Shown: in pieces, positions 1-8,823 of the stretch | Layout: every line of letters begins with the position of its first letter | Position numbering within the stretch: the stretch's first letter is position 1 | From: Lysinibacillus fusiformis | GTDB taxonomy: Bacteria > Bacillota > Bacilli > Bacillales_A > Planococcaceae | Length of the DNA: 64,000 nucleotides | Reading direction: 5' to 3' | NCBI RefSeq assembly: GCF_003049525.1 | Contig: NZ_PYWL01000006.1 | Location: 171,845 to 235,844, forward strand | Notes under the pieces: model-generated | Told to the model about the DNA's origin: nothing | The model's database searches: none | What the model saw: only the letters and a program-made list of their open reading frames with translations | Translations under genes and position numbers: made by a program

Positions 1-1
1 A

Positions 2-313
2 CAAGTTGGTGGTATCGGTATCGCTCCAGGAGCTAACATTAACTATGTTACTGGACATGCGATCTTCGAAGCTACTCATGGTACAGCTCCAAAATATGCT
101 GGTTTAGATAAAGTAAACCCATCTTCAGTATTACTTTCAGGTGTATTAATGCTTGAACACTTAGGATGGCAAGAAGCTGCTGACATGATCACTAAATCTG
201 TTGAGAATACAATTTCTTCTAAAGTTGTAACTTATGACTTTGCTCGTTTAATGGACGGCGCTACAGAAGTGAAATGTTCAGAATTCGCTAATGAGTTAAT
301 CAAAAACTTATAA
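2..313 (+). CDS. icd: Isocitrate dehydrogenase (NADP), C-terminal part
   Basis: Only the last 103 codons are in the window; the gene starts before it. The product oxidatively decarboxylates isocitrate to 2-oxoglutarate in the TCA cycle, in the cytosol. The visible part reads [10 protein letters not shown], then [16 protein letters not shown] and [13 protein letters not shown], which is the conserved nucleotide-binding end of bacterial Icd proteins. It is followed by mdh, as in the citZ-icd-mdh cluster of B. subtilis, which supports the assignment. Truncated at the 5' side by the window edge only; no damage is seen. Confidence 0.96.
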   Translation, partial: QVGGIGIAPGANINYVTGHAIFEATHGTAPKYAGLDKVNPSSVLLSGVLMLEHLGWQEAADMITKSVENTISSKVVTYDFARLMDGATEVKCSEFANELIKNL

Positions 314-427
314 TTTTCTATTCTGATATAGAAATTTTCACGTGAAAGTATACTTTTATATGCCGATATAATTAGGGTAAAAGTGAATTTTCGTTAAATA
401 AAATATTTACGATGAACTTGTTTAATC

Positions 428-460
428 GAGGGAGTGAGATGTATTTCTCCTCCCTCTTTT
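428..460 (+). terminator. Hairpin with short T-run between icd and mdh
   Basis: GAGGGAGTGAG pairs with CTCCTCCCTC (one bulge) around an 8-nt loop and is followed by TTTT. It lies just before the mdh ribosome binding site. It probably reduces read-through from icd, so it may act as a partial terminator rather than a full stop. The T-run is short. Confidence 0.5.
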
Positions 461-496
461 AAAATATATAACCCCATTTTAAAGGAGCGTATTCAA

Positions 497-1435
497 ATGT
501 CTCTGAAACGAAAAAAATTATCAGTAATCGGTGGAGGATTTACAGGTGCTACCGCAGCTTTTTTAGCAGCTCAGAAAGAACTTGGTGACGTTGTATTAGT
601 AGATATCCCACAAGCAGAAAATCCTACAAAGGGAAAAGCTCTAGATATGTGGGAGGCAGCGCCAATACAAGGCTTTGATGCTTATGTAAAAGGTACATCA
701 AATTATGCAGATACAGCTAATTCTGACGTAGTCATTATTACAGCTGGGGTAGCCCGTAAACCAGGTATGAGTCGTGATGATCTTGTACAAATCAACCAGG
801 GCGTCATGAAAACAGTGTCCAAAGAGATTGCCGCACATTCACCAAATGCCACAATTATCGTCCTTACTAATCCAGTTGATGCCATGACCTACACAGTTTA
901 TAAGGAAACTGGTTTCCCAAAAAATCGTGTTATCGGTCAATCTGGTGTTCTTGATACGGCGCGCTTCTGTGCATTTGTTGCAGAAGAGTTGAATGTCTCA
1001 GTAAAAGATATTACTGGTTTTGTATTAGGTGGTCATGGAGATACGATGGTGCCTTTAACACGTTATTCATTTGCAGGTGGTATTCCATTAGAAACATTAA
1101 TCCCTGCTGAACGTCTAGAAGCTATCGTTGATCGCACTCGTAATGGGGGTGCTGAAATCGTTAACTTACTTGGAAACGGTTCAGCCTACTATGCACCTGC
1201 TGCAGCATTGATTGAAATGGCTGAAGCTATTATTAAAGATCAAAAGCGTATTCTACCATCTATTGCTTATTTAGAAGGTGAATATGGCTATAGCGATTTA
1301 TATCTGGGTGTTCCTACATTACTTGGCGAAAATGGTATTGAAAAAATCTTTGAGCTTGAGTTAACAGACAAAGAAAAAGCAGCTTTAGACCAATCGGCAG
1401 ATGCAGTACGCAACGTAATGAAAATTTTAGTGTAG
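497..1435 (+). CDS. mdh: Malate dehydrogenase
   Basis: Interconverts malate and oxaloacetate with NAD in the TCA cycle. The protein (312 residues, the usual length for Bacillus Mdh) is of the LDH-like type. It has an N-terminal Rossmann loop [11 protein letters not shown], the substrate loop around [19 protein letters not shown], and the catalytic [10 protein letters not shown] segment with its active-site His. An in-frame ATG at 434 exists, but the start at 497 is preferred: AAAGGAG lies 9-10 nt upstream, and the first residues [14 protein letters not shown] then match the family. It sits between icd and the phoPR region, the conserved order. Confidence 0.97.
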   Translation: MSLKRKKLSVIGGGFTGATAAFLAAQKELGDVVLVDIPQAENPTKGKALDMWEAAPIQGFDAYVKGTSNYADTANSDVVIITAGVARKPGMSRDDLVQINQGVMKTVSKEIAAHSPNATIIVLTNPVDAMTYTVYKETGFPKNRVIGQSGVLDTARFCAFVAEELNVSVKDITGFVLGGHGDTMVPLTRYSFAGGIPLETLIPAERLEAIVDRTRNGGAEIVNLLGNGSAYYAPAAALIEMAEAIIKDQKRILPSIAYLEGEYGYSDLYLGVPTLLGENGIEKIFELELTDKEKAALDQSADAVRNVMKILV

Positions 1436-1586
1436 ATTAACGATGTCCGACTCAAGGTGCTTTTCGCCAGAGTCTTTAGGGCAGCATGTCGATCTCTCTC
1501 TATTTCAGCTATCGAAAAAATATATAAGCAATGTCTCTATATCTGAAGTTTCAATATCGGTACATGAGTATTTGCTGAATTAAGAA

Positions 1587-1616
1587 AACGAGTAGGTAAC
1601 TCCTGCTCGTTTTTTT
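1587..1616 (+). terminator. Rho-independent terminator after mdh
   Basis: AACGAGTAGG pairs with CCTGCTCGTT (one G-U pair) and is followed by seven T. It closes the icd-mdh transcript. The stretch between mdh and this hairpin (1436-1586) shows no gene or clear signal. Confidence 0.85.
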
Positions 1617-1720
1617 GTGCATAAGTGTGATAGGGTTAAGGTACTTCGGCTTTTCGTTGTACTTTTGGCATAAAATTGATACTATGAATGTAGTATGATA
1701 GAAAAGGGGTTGGCGTATCT

Positions 1721-2161
1721 TTGCTTCAAAAAAATAGTAAACTTGGTCTGACAATCGATGAAATTACAGTTGGCGAAAAGATCCATATAACTGAAAAGAT
1801 TGAGGATAGAGATCTGTTGCTGTATTTAGGGCTCACGAATGATAGTAATCCACTTTATATTCAACATGATTATGCGGCGATGACACCTTTTGAAAAGCCG
1901 ATTGTCCCGACCATCATGTTAAATGGTATTATTACATCAGCTGTGTCAAAGTATATTCCAGGACCGGGTGCACGAATTATTGAGCAACATTTAAAATATT
2001 TAGGGCCTCTCTATCATTATGAATTGTTTGATACGCTTTTAGAGGTAACAGCAGTCAATAAATATGAAAATACGATTACTGTGTCTGTACACTCTTATAA
2101 TGAGCAAAAGCAGCTTGTGATTGAAGGTATGTTGTTGGTGACACCACCACTTGCATTATAG
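1721..2161 (+). CDS. MaoC-like hot-dog hydratase/dehydratase
   Basis: A 146-residue protein of the MaoC/R-specific hydratase family, which usually hydrates enoyl-CoA-type thioesters. Visible family features are GEKIHITEKIEDRDLLLYLGLTND near the N-terminus, the NPLYIQHDYA segment that normally holds the catalytic Asp/His region, and the hot-dog helix PTIMLNGIITSAVSKYIPGPG. It starts with TTG at 1721, with AAAAGGGG 10 nt upstream. A gene of this type between mdh and phoP is also known from other Bacillales. The true substrate is unknown. It could be a structural hot-dog relative without hydratase activity. Confidence 0.8.
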   Translation: MLQKNSKLGLTIDEITVGEKIHITEKIEDRDLLLYLGLTNDSNPLYIQHDYAAMTPFEKPIVPTIMLNGIITSAVSKYIPGPGARIIEQHLKYLGPLYHYELFDTLLEVTAVNKYENTITVSVHSYNEQKQLVIEGMLLVTPPLAL

Positions 2162-2214
2162 ACGTCTTGAGGTTTGAAATGGGGGTTTCAAATCACTAAC
2201 GGAGGCATTATATT

Positions 2215-2931
2215 ATGACAAAAACGATATTAGTTATTGAAGATGAATTTTCAATCGCAACATTATTGAAATATAATTTAGAACAGGCTGGCTATTTAGT
2301 GGAAACAGCTGCAGATGGACAAGAAGGTCTGGAAAAAGCAATTGAGATACAGCCTAATTTAATTCTGTTAGATTTGATGCTACCTAAACTAGATGGTATG
2401 GAAGTATGTAAACAAATACGTCAGCAGCGTATGAATACGCCTATAATAATGTTAACAGCAAAAGATGACGAATTTGATAAAGTACTTGGTCTAGAATTAG
2501 GCGCAGATGATTATATGACTAAACCCTTTAGTCCACGGGAAGTACTAGCACGCGTTAAGGCAGTTTTAAGACGTTTTACTCAAAATGTTGTATCAGATGA
2601 GAAAGATGAGCCGCAAGAGAAAATGTTTGAGTTTGGACAATTGCGTGTATTTCCAGAACGCTTTGAAGTCTTTTTACAAGATGAGGCACTGGAGTTTACG
2701 CCAAAGGAATTTGAATTACTCATTTACTTACTTGAAAATAAAAATCGTGTATTAACACGCGATCAGCTATTAAGTGCTGTATGGAAATATGATTTTGCTG
2801 GCGATACTCGAATTGTGGATGTTCATATTAGCCACCTTCGCGATAAAATTGAGGAAAATAGCCGTAAGCCAATGTTTATTAAAACAATCAGGGGGCTTGG
2901 CTATAAATTTGAGGAGCCGAAAACGTCATGA
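2215..2931 (+). CDS. phoP: Phosphate-starvation response regulator PhoP
   Basis: OmpR-type response regulator (238 residues) that activates Pho-regulon genes when phosphate is limiting. The receiver domain covers about residues 1-120: the acidic pair E9/D10, the phosphorylation site D53 in LLDLMLPKLDG, and the conserved Lys in MTKPFSP. The winged-helix DNA-binding domain (about 135-235) contains FTPKEFELLIYLLENKNRVLTRDQLL and the VDVHISHLRDKIE recognition helix region. GGAGG precedes the ATG. The stop overlaps the start of phoR (ATGA), so the two are translationally coupled, and the order after mdh matches B. subtilis. Confidence 0.96.
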   Translation: MTKTILVIEDEFSIATLLKYNLEQAGYLVETAADGQEGLEKAIEIQPNLILLDLMLPKLDGMEVCKQIRQQRMNTPIIMLTAKDDEFDKVLGLELGADDYMTKPFSPREVLARVKAVLRRFTQNVVSDEKDEPQEKMFEFGQLRVFPERFEVFLQDEALEFTPKEFELLIYLLENKNRVLTRDQLLSAVWKYDFAGDTRIVDVHISHLRDKIEENSRKPMFIKTIRGLGYKFEEPKTS

Positions 2932-4460
2932 AATCAATGAGCAACCGCTTATTTTTGACATTCATGCTTTTACTTGGAACGATATTAGCTGTCCTAATGA
3001 TTGTTATAGGTCAGCTTTTTCCTGTTTATATTAAGCAATACAATGAGGATGCAAATACTCATAAACAAGCATCAATGACTCAAGTAATAGATGAACGCAA
3101 GCTCCAGCTTTCAGAGGAAGATCAAGAAGCATTATTTGCATCACAGAGCTTAGATCTAGAAGATTCTTTGACCTTTGTACGTGCCAGACTCTATATCATA
3201 TTGGCCATCCTCTTCACGATTACCCTGATTTTAATCGGGATTGTCAGTCGCTATATGATACGGAATTTTACAGCACCAATCGATAATGTTACGGAAACGG
3301 CTCTTGAACTTGCAAAGGGGAACTATCGTGCACGTGCCCAGGAAAATGAATATGAACGCATGATTCCATTAAGTCATTCCATTAATATTTTGGCTCGTAA
3401 TCTCCAGGATATTACGACTGTTCGTGAAGTAGAGGAAGAGAGGCTGAAAACGTTAATCGAAAATATGGGTAGCTCTCTCATGATGATTGGGCGTGAAGGC
3501 AATATTTCTATTGTGAATCGCGTATTTTTAGAACGTTTTGGGATGCAGATTGATGAAGTTCAGGGAAAGGTATTCCGGACAATTGGCTTACCAAAATCAT
3601 TAGAGCAGTTTATCGATCACGTATTTCTTACAGAGATGCCTTATCGACAGCAAATTAAAATGGAGATAAAGCAGGAGCTCTATAATAAAGAAGTATATGG
3701 AGCACCTGTTATTGGGGACCATGGACGATGGCTAGGCGTTGTTATTGTTATGCATGATATAACGGAGCTTGTCCGTTTAGAGCAAATTCGCAAAGATTTT
3801 GTTGCCAATGTATCCCATGAATTGCGAACACCTATTACCTCTATTAAAGGTTTTTCTGAAACCTTATTGGATGGAGCCTATAAAGACGAAAAAATGTTAA
3901 TATCTTTCTTGGAAATTATTTATAAAGAGAGTAATCGTCTTCAAATGCTCATTCAGGATTTGTTAGAGCTTTCTAAAATTGAACAACATGGCTTCACGGT
4001 CAACATTATGCCAATGGGCTTGCAGGATGTGCTGATTCGTGGAGCAGAGCTAACAGCGCCACGATTAGATGAAAAAAATATGAGCTTCCAAGTGGATATT
4101 GACCGTGACGTACAAGTAATGGGTGATGCCAATCGTATTATTCAGATCGTGACGAATTTAATTACCAATGCAATCACCTATTCTCCAGAAAATACAACAG
4201 TGTCTATTCGTTTAAAGGAAAATGAAACACATGGTATTATTGAAATTGAAGATCAAGGAATTGGAATTGAAAAGCATGAAATAGCCCGAGTCTTTGAGCG
4301 CTTTTATCGTGTTGATCGCGCACGAAGCCGGAATTCAGGTGGAACAGGCTTAGGCTTAGCAATTGTCAAGCATCTTGTAGAGGCCCATCATGGACGTATT
4401 CAAGTAGAAAGTGAAGTGGGCGTAGGGACAATAATGATTGTGATGATTCCGAAAAATTAA
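2928..4460 (+). CDS. phoR: Sensor histidine kinase PhoR
   Basis: Membrane kinase partner of PhoP, 510 residues. TM1 is at about residues 8-30 and TM2 at about 88-110, leaving an external loop of only about 58 residues. Then come HAMP (about 110-165), a PAS domain (about 170-280), HisKA with phospho-acceptor His297 in NVSHELRTPITS, and HATPase_c with N, G1 (DQGIGI) and G2 (GGTGLGLAIVK) boxes. B. subtilis PhoR is longer (579 residues) with a larger external domain, so the sensor part here is reduced. ATG overlaps the phoP stop; an in-frame ATG nine bases on is an alternative start. Confidence 0.94.
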   Translation: MKSMSNRLFLTFMLLLGTILAVLMIVIGQLFPVYIKQYNEDANTHKQASMTQVIDERKLQLSEEDQEALFASQSLDLEDSLTFVRARLYIILAILFTITLILIGIVSRYMIRNFTAPIDNVTETALELAKGNYRARAQENEYERMIPLSHSINILARNLQDITTVREVEEERLKTLIENMGSSLMMIGREGNISIVNRVFLERFGMQIDEVQGKVFRTIGLPKSLEQFIDHVFLTEMPYRQQIKMEIKQELYNKEVYGAPVIGDHGRWLGVVIVMHDITELVRLEQIRKDFVANVSHELRTPITSIKGFSETLLDGAYKDEKMLISFLEIIYKESNRLQMLIQDLLELSKIEQHGFTVNIMPMGLQDVLIRGAELTAPRLDEKNMSFQVDIDRDVQVMGDANRIIQIVTNLITNAITYSPENTTVSIRLKENETHGIIEIEDQGIGIEKHEIARVFERFYRVDRARSRNSGGTGLGLAIVKHLVEAHHGRIQVESEVGVGTIMIVMIPKN

Positions 4461-4553
4461 CAAATCCTTTACATGAACAAAATGTTACATTCATATTTGG
4501 GAACTATACTTATAACTAGAAACCCCCTTATATGATTGTTAAGACTATAAACT

Positions 4554-4597
4554 AAAAAATCGCGCTCATCAATTTATTTGGTGATGACAGATTTTTT
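4554..4597 (+). terminator. Terminator after phoPR
   Basis: AAAAAATC and TCATCA pair with TGATGA and GATTTTTT, with a small internal mismatch. The stem ends in a T-run. It is the first of two hairpins after phoR. Confidence 0.6.
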
Positions 4598-4623
4598 AAT
4601 AACTGTTTTATTTTCTCCACAGA

Positions 4624-4663
4624 AGAATCTATTGTCTAATTATTAGGCACTAGATTCTTTTTC
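4624..4663 (+). terminator. Second terminator after phoPR
   Basis: AGAATCTATTGTCTAAT pairs with ATTAGGCACTAGATTCT almost without mismatch (G-U pairs at two places) and is followed by five T. Together with the previous hairpin it isolates phoPR from the next genes. Apart from these hairpins and the dyad at 4750-4814, the 380-base gap holds nothing recognisable. Confidence 0.7.
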
Positions 4664-4749
4664 TGTTTTACAGAGAGGATAAATAGGTGTAAAGTATAGT
4701 AGCATAAAAGTTTAACATCAATCTGTAGTAGATAGTTTGTCAAACTAAA

Positions 4750-4814
4750 GCTTGAACAGTCAGTGAAATCATAACTTCTTTTCATTTGAATCGTGTTTTT
4801 CTGACTGTTGAAGC
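4750..4814 (+). promoter_or_regulatory. 14-bp inverted repeat in the leader of the CidAB/LrgAB-type pair
   Basis: GCTTGAACAGTCAG (4750-4763) and CTGACTGTTGAAGC (4801-4814) are inverted copies with one mismatch, 37 bases apart, ending about 16 bases before the ribosome binding site. No T-run follows, so it is not an ordinary terminator. It may be a regulator site or an RNA structure controlling the downstream pair; this is inference from position. Confidence 0.45.
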
Positions 4815-4841
4815 AGAGAAAAAAATGAGAGAAGGATGACC

Positions 4842-5210
4842 ATGAAAATCGTCAAAAGTATCGTGCAAATCGGCTTTCTTTATTTCCTATTATTGATTGG
4901 GAATAGTATTGCACGCCTACTTCACTTGCCGATTCCAGGGAGCATAATAGGACTCGTTCTATTATTTTTACTTTTACAGTTTCATATTATTAAGCTTGAA
5001 TGGATTGAGCTAGGGGCAGCATTATTACTAAGTGAACTCTTACTTTTCTTCATTCCATCTGCCATTGGTGTCATCGATTATGATGCATTATTCGGTGTGC
5101 AAGGCATGAAGGTTGTGTTGGTCATTGTTGGAAGTGCGATTATTGTGATGTTTGTAACGGGCTACACAGCACAATGGCTAGGGCGTCGAAAGAAGGGTGA
5201 TGCAGTATGA
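4842..5210 (+). CDS. CidA/LrgA-family membrane protein
   Basis: A 122-residue, very hydrophobic protein with four predicted membrane helices and a basic tail (RRKKGD). The family motif PIPGSIIGLVLLFLLL near residues 30-45 and LFFIPSAIGVI are typical of CidA/LrgA proteins. They were first described as holin-like and later linked to pyruvate and by-product transport in Bacillus. The ATG at 4842 is chosen over 4836 because AGAAGG lies at good spacing only for the later one. The stop overlaps the next start (ATGA), so the two products likely work as a pair in the membrane. Whether it is closer to CidA or LrgA/PftA cannot be decided here. Confidence 0.88.
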   Translation: MKIVKSIVQIGFLYFLLLIGNSIARLLHLPIPGSIIGLVLLFLLLQFHIIKLEWIELGAALLLSELLLFFIPSAIGVIDYDALFGVQGMKVVLVIVGSAIIVMFVTGYTAQWLGRRKKGDAV

Positions 5211-5920
5211 GTTTATGGATAGCTGGTAGTAGCTTACTTGGAACAATTATTATTTTTTATATTTGTAAAATAATCTATAAGAAATATAAAAAGGAATGGC
5301 TGACACCTATGCTGGTGACGCCGATCGTTATTATTATCTTACTATTACTAACAGGTATACCGTATACAACTTATAATGCAGGAGCTAGTGTTTTAACGAA
5401 TTTACTAGGACCAGCAACGGTTGCTTTTGCGGTTCCTATCTATAAAAATGTCAATTTATTAAAAAAACATGCCTTCGAAATCTTTATAAGTATTGCGGTT
5501 GGCTCCACAGTCGCCATTATTTCATCTTTTATAATGGCCTTAGTAGTAGGGTTAAACAATGAGCTTGTGCATAGTTTAGTGCCACGTTCAGTGACAACAC
5601 CTATTGCAATGGACATTTCAAATATGATTGGAGGCTCTCCTACTTTAACAGCTGTCTTTGTTATGACGACAGGCATTTTAGGAAGCCTATTAGCACCTAT
5701 TGTTATTAAAATATGTCGATTCCACAACCCATCGTCTAGAGGATTAATGTTAGGAATGGGCGCGCATGGGGCAGGTACATCTAGAGCATTTGAATTTGGT
5801 GAACTAGAGGGTACATTTGCCAGCTTAGCAATGATTGTTGCTGCTTTAATTAGCATTGTATTAACCACAACCATTTTCCCAGTCTTTGAACATCTAGTTA
5901 TTAATATCCTGTTACCATAA
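5207..5920 (+). CDS. CidB/LrgB-family membrane protein
   Basis: A 237-residue multi-pass membrane protein of the LrgB/CidB family, partner of the preceding CidA/LrgA-like protein. Conserved stretches seen are NAGASVLTNLLGPATVAFAVPIY, LVPRSVTTPIAMDIS and GMGAHGAGTSRAFEFGELEG, which are hallmark segments of the family. Start overlaps the upstream stop. No LytST or CidR-like regulator gene is next to the pair, so control must come from elsewhere or from the leader dyad at 4750-4814. Confidence 0.92.
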   Translation: MSLWIAGSSLLGTIIIFYICKIIYKKYKKEWLTPMLVTPIVIIILLLLTGIPYTTYNAGASVLTNLLGPATVAFAVPIYKNVNLLKKHAFEIFISIAVGSTVAIISSFIMALVVGLNNELVHSLVPRSVTTPIAMDISNMIGGSPTLTAVFVMTTGILGSLLAPIVIKICRFHNPSSRGLMLGMGAHGAGTSRAFEFGELEGTFASLAMIVAALISIVLTTTIFPVFEHLVINILLP

Positions 5921-5939
5921 AAGGTAGCAGGATTTTTTT
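5906..5939 (+). terminator. Terminator of the CidAB/LrgAB-type operon
   Basis: ATCCTGTTACC pairs with GGTAGCAGGAT (one G-U pair) and is followed by seven T. The CidB/LrgB stop codon lies in the loop. Confidence 0.88.
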
Positions 5940-6019
5940 ATGCTAAATTCACTATATTTTGAAACTTTTTATAAAACTCTTCCGTAAACAATAGTAATCA
6001 ATAAAAGGGAGGAACAGAC

Positions 6020-6982
6020 ATGAGTGTGAAAAGGACACTAATGATGGTTGGACTTGGGATTTTTGGAGTTATTGCACTTATTACCGTATTTACATCTTGG
6101 TACACAGTAGATGAATCAGAACAAGCGGTTGTCATTACATTTGGCCGTGCCGATGAAATGGTTACAAACCCAGGACTTCATTTTAAATTACCTTGGCCAG
6201 TTCAATCAGTTGAAATTTTATCGAAAGAAACGTTCAGTTTACAGTTTGGCTATAAGCAAAATAAGGCAGGAGAGCTAGAAGCCTATGATGCTGAGACAAA
6301 GATGATTACAGGAGATGAATATATTGTATTAACTGATCTTGTTGTACAATGGAAAATTACCGACCCTCGTAAATTTTTATTTAACGCACAAAGCCCCGAA
6401 GAAATTTTACATAGCGCCACATCAAGCGCCATTCGTTCAATTATTGGTAGCTCTACAATTGATGCAGCATTAACAGATGGGAAGGCTGAAATTGAAGCAA
6501 AAACACGTGATTTACTAGTGTCCTTAATCGAAAAATATGATATTGGTATTGGCGTATTAGGTGTGAAATTACAAGACGTTGAATTACCAAACAAGGAAGT
6601 GCGTGCTGCCTTCACAGCAGTAACGGATGCACGTGAAACAAAGAATACAAAAACGAATGAAGCACAAAAGTATATGAATCAGCGTAAAAGTGAAGCTGAA
6701 GGTGAAAAAGATGCTATTATTTCCAAGGCACAAGGTGCAAAAACAGCACGTATCGAGCAAGCTCAAGGTGATGTAGCTGTCTTTAATAAGATGTATGAGC
6801 AATATAGAGGAAATCAACAAATTACACGAGAGCGATTAATTCTAGAAACACTTGAAAACGTCTTACCGAAGGCGCAAATATACATTATGAATGATGATGG
6901 CAGTACGATGAAGTACTTACCACTACAGCCATTACAGCCTCAGCAGGCACAATCAGATAAAAAAGAAGGGAGCAGTAATTAA
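6020..6982 (+). CDS. hflK: Protease modulator HflK
   Basis: SPFH/band-7 membrane protein (320 residues) that with HflC forms a large complex around the FtsH protease and tunes its activity. One N-terminal membrane segment (about residues 9-27) is followed by the band-7 domain (DESEQAVVITFGRADEMVTNPGLHFKLPWPVQSVE) and a charged helical region with EAEGEKDAIISKAQGAKTARIEQAQG, ending in a Gln-rich tail. The stop TAA overlaps the hflC start by one base (TAATG), as expected for a tightly coupled pair. Confidence 0.9.
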   Translation: MSVKRTLMMVGLGIFGVIALITVFTSWYTVDESEQAVVITFGRADEMVTNPGLHFKLPWPVQSVEILSKETFSLQFGYKQNKAGELEAYDAETKMITGDEYIVLTDLVVQWKITDPRKFLFNAQSPEEILHSATSSAIRSIIGSSTIDAALTDGKAEIEAKTRDLLVSLIEKYDIGIGVLGVKLQDVELPNKEVRAAFTAVTDARETKNTKTNEAQKYMNQRKSEAEGEKDAIISKAQGAKTARIEQAQGDVAVFNKMYEQYRGNQQITRERLILETLENVLPKAQIYIMNDDGSTMKYLPLQPLQPQQAQSDKKEGSSN

Positions 6983-7992
6983 TGGACCAAAAAAATAAGG
7001 ACCTTGACAAATTCCTCAATTTTTTATCAGGAAAAAGCAAAAAAGCGGCTCCAACAGACAGTGATTCGGGAGACAATGTCGTGAAAATGGCGAAAAAAGG
7101 CCCGCTCAACCCTAAAAAATATCTGTCTATTGTCATCACATTAACAGTTGTTTTTGCTACAGCTATCATTATTTTTGCGAATGTTTATATTGTAAAGGAA
7201 TCTGAATATGCCGTGGTTCGCCAGTTTGGAGAAGTAGTGAAATTTGAACGAGATCCAGGCTTAAAAATGAAAATACCTTTTATTCAAAGTGTTACACGAT
7301 TACCAAAAAATCAGATGACCTATAATATTTCAGAAGAAGAAATTAATACAAAGGATAAAAAAAGAATTATCATCGATAACTATGCTGTTTGGCGTATTAC
7401 AGATCCAAAAGCTTTAATATCGAATGCAGGTACACTTAGCAAGGCAGAGACTCGAATGGAGGAGTTTATTTACTCCGTCATAAGAACAGAGCTTGGCCAA
7501 CTGCGATACGATGAAATTATTAATGATGAAAAATCTTCACGAGGAAGCATCAATGATCGTGTAACAGAGCGAGTTAATGAACTGTTACAAAACGACAAGT
7601 ATGGTGTAGAAGTAGTGGATGTACGTATTCGTCGTACAGACTTACCGGCAGAAAATGAACAGTCTGTATTTACCCGCATGATTTCAGAGCGTGAATCAAC
7701 GGCTCAATTATATCTTTCTGAAGGGGATGCAGATAAACGACGTATCGAAGCCCAAACGGATCAACAAGTGCAGGAAATGTTAGCTACAGCGAATAAGGAG
7801 GCATCCATTATTCAAGCTGAGGGAGAAGCAGAAGCTGCGAAAATATACAATAAATCATTCTCTCAAGATCCTGAATTTTACTCTTTATACCGTACGTTAG
7901 AATCCTATAAGAAAACGGTTGGAGAGGATACGGTCATTATTTTGCCAGCATCATCACCTTATGCAAAAATTTTATCTGGTTATTTAAAATAA
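6982..7992 (+). CDS. hflC: Protease modulator HflC
   Basis: Second band-7 protein of the HflKC pair, 336 residues. A charged cytosolic N-terminus of about 50 residues precedes the single membrane helix (about 53-72). The band-7 domain follows (KESEYAVVRQFGEVVKFERDPGLKMKIPFIQSV), then the helical part with RRIEAQTDQQVQEMLATANKEASIIQAEGEAEAAKIYN. Ends with SPYAKILSGYLK, similar to other HflC ends. Likely co-translated with hflK. Confidence 0.9.
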   Translation: MDQKNKDLDKFLNFLSGKSKKAAPTDSDSGDNVVKMAKKGPLNPKKYLSIVITLTVVFATAIIIFANVYIVKESEYAVVRQFGEVVKFERDPGLKMKIPFIQSVTRLPKNQMTYNISEEEINTKDKKRIIIDNYAVWRITDPKALISNAGTLSKAETRMEEFIYSVIRTELGQLRYDEIINDEKSSRGSINDRVTERVNELLQNDKYGVEVVDVRIRRTDLPAENEQSVFTRMISERESTAQLYLSEGDADKRRIEAQTDQQVQEMLATANKEASIIQAEGEAEAAKIYNKSFSQDPEFYSLYRTLESYKKTVGEDTVIILPASSPYAKILSGYLK

Positions 7993-8000
7993 TAGATAGC

Positions 8001-8034
8001 AAAGTCGTCTTTCCTATTAGGAAGGCGACTTTTT
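8001..8034 (+). terminator. Terminator after hflKC
   Basis: AAAGTCGTCTTTCCT pairs with AGGAAGGCGACTTT with one bulged base and is followed by T residues. Confidence 0.82.
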
Positions 8035-8177
8035 GGTTACTATGAAAATTATAAATATCCCTACAATTGACTTGTTATATTGTGAAAATAATAGAAACAT
8101 ACAAATTTCTATTCCCCAACAGCCTATAATTTGATAGAATGATAATGTTTAAAAAAGAACTGTTGGGGGTAATAGCT

Positions 8178-8594
8178 GTGAAATTGCGAATTAGCACTTG
8201 GCTCCAAAATGTAGGAATTGCTTGTAGTATAGCATCGTTATTGACTCTGTTCTTCCGCCTATCTGATTTTGCATGGATGACAAAGAGTGTTTATCATATA
8301 CCTGTATTTTTTGTAAGTATCTTTTTAGTTAGTATTATTATTGCAAATGATGTAAGAAATCTGTTTAAAAGGTTGTTTTGGTATGAAAAACGTAAGGTCA
8401 AGCGTCCTATTTGGCAAGTCGGTATTGGCTTCATTTTCTTTTTAGCGCAAATTAGTGCTGTAATGGTATTTAGTAAAGAGTTAACACAGCCACAACTGGG
8501 TGGAATGCCATTATTTTTAGTATTTGCCTTTATGAATGCCTTTATTTTAACGATTATATATGAAGAAATTTTTCATCGAACAGCCAATCAATAA
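8178..8594 (+). CDS. Small integral membrane protein, unknown function
   Basis: I do not recognise this 138-residue protein. It has about four hydrophobic helices (roughly residues 10-30, 38-57, 76-96 and 107-126), a basic cytosolic loop between helices 2 and 3 (KRLFWYEKRKVKRP), and no visible catalytic motif. GTG at 8178 is taken as start because TGGGGGT lies 7 bases upstream; the in-frame ATG at 8139 has no ribosome binding site. The gene stands alone between two terminators, just before polA but not part of its transcript. Confidence 0.65.
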   Translation: MKLRISTWLQNVGIACSIASLLTLFFRLSDFAWMTKSVYHIPVFFVSIFLVSIIIANDVRNLFKRLFWYEKRKVKRPIWQVGIGFIFFLAQISAVMVFSKELTQPQLGGMPLFLVFAFMNAFILTIIYEEIFHRTANQ

Positions 8595-8606
8595 TATCTA
8601 TAATAG

Positions 8607-8650
8607 AACTTTCATTCACTGGGACTTTCTCCGCGAATGGGAGTTTTTTT
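8607..8650 (+). terminator. Terminator after the small membrane protein gene
   Basis: AACTTTCATTC pairs with GAATGGGAGTT through two G-U pairs around a 17-base loop; followed by a T-run. Confidence 0.68.
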
Positions 8651-8691
8651 ACGTTTTTATGCGTTGAATACGAGGAATCCTTTACTATTGA

Positions 8692-8814
8692 GGCGAACAA
8701 GTTGCTATTACATTAAATGAAGCAATAATATACACTGATCCTGTGACAGGAGAAACCTCATTACCTGCTGCTATGGATTTTCACAATAAAGGGCTCACAT
8801 TCGCTATAGGTTGA
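8692..8814 (+). pseudogene. Possible coding remnant upstream of polA
   Basis: An open stretch of about 40 codons without a start codon reads like protein (VAITLNEAIIYTDP, then VTGETSLPAAMDF, ending at a TGA at 8812). It begins directly after a stop codon and has no ribosome binding site. I cannot assign a family. It may be the decayed end of a lost gene, or chance. It leads directly into the tandem repeat below. Confidence 0.25.
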
Positions 8815-8823
8815 AATGCAGGA

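Noticed and set aside
5440..5874. 144-codon open frame on the minus strand
   Set aside because: Lies fully inside the CidB/LrgB gene, no ribosome binding site, composition of an antisense shadow.
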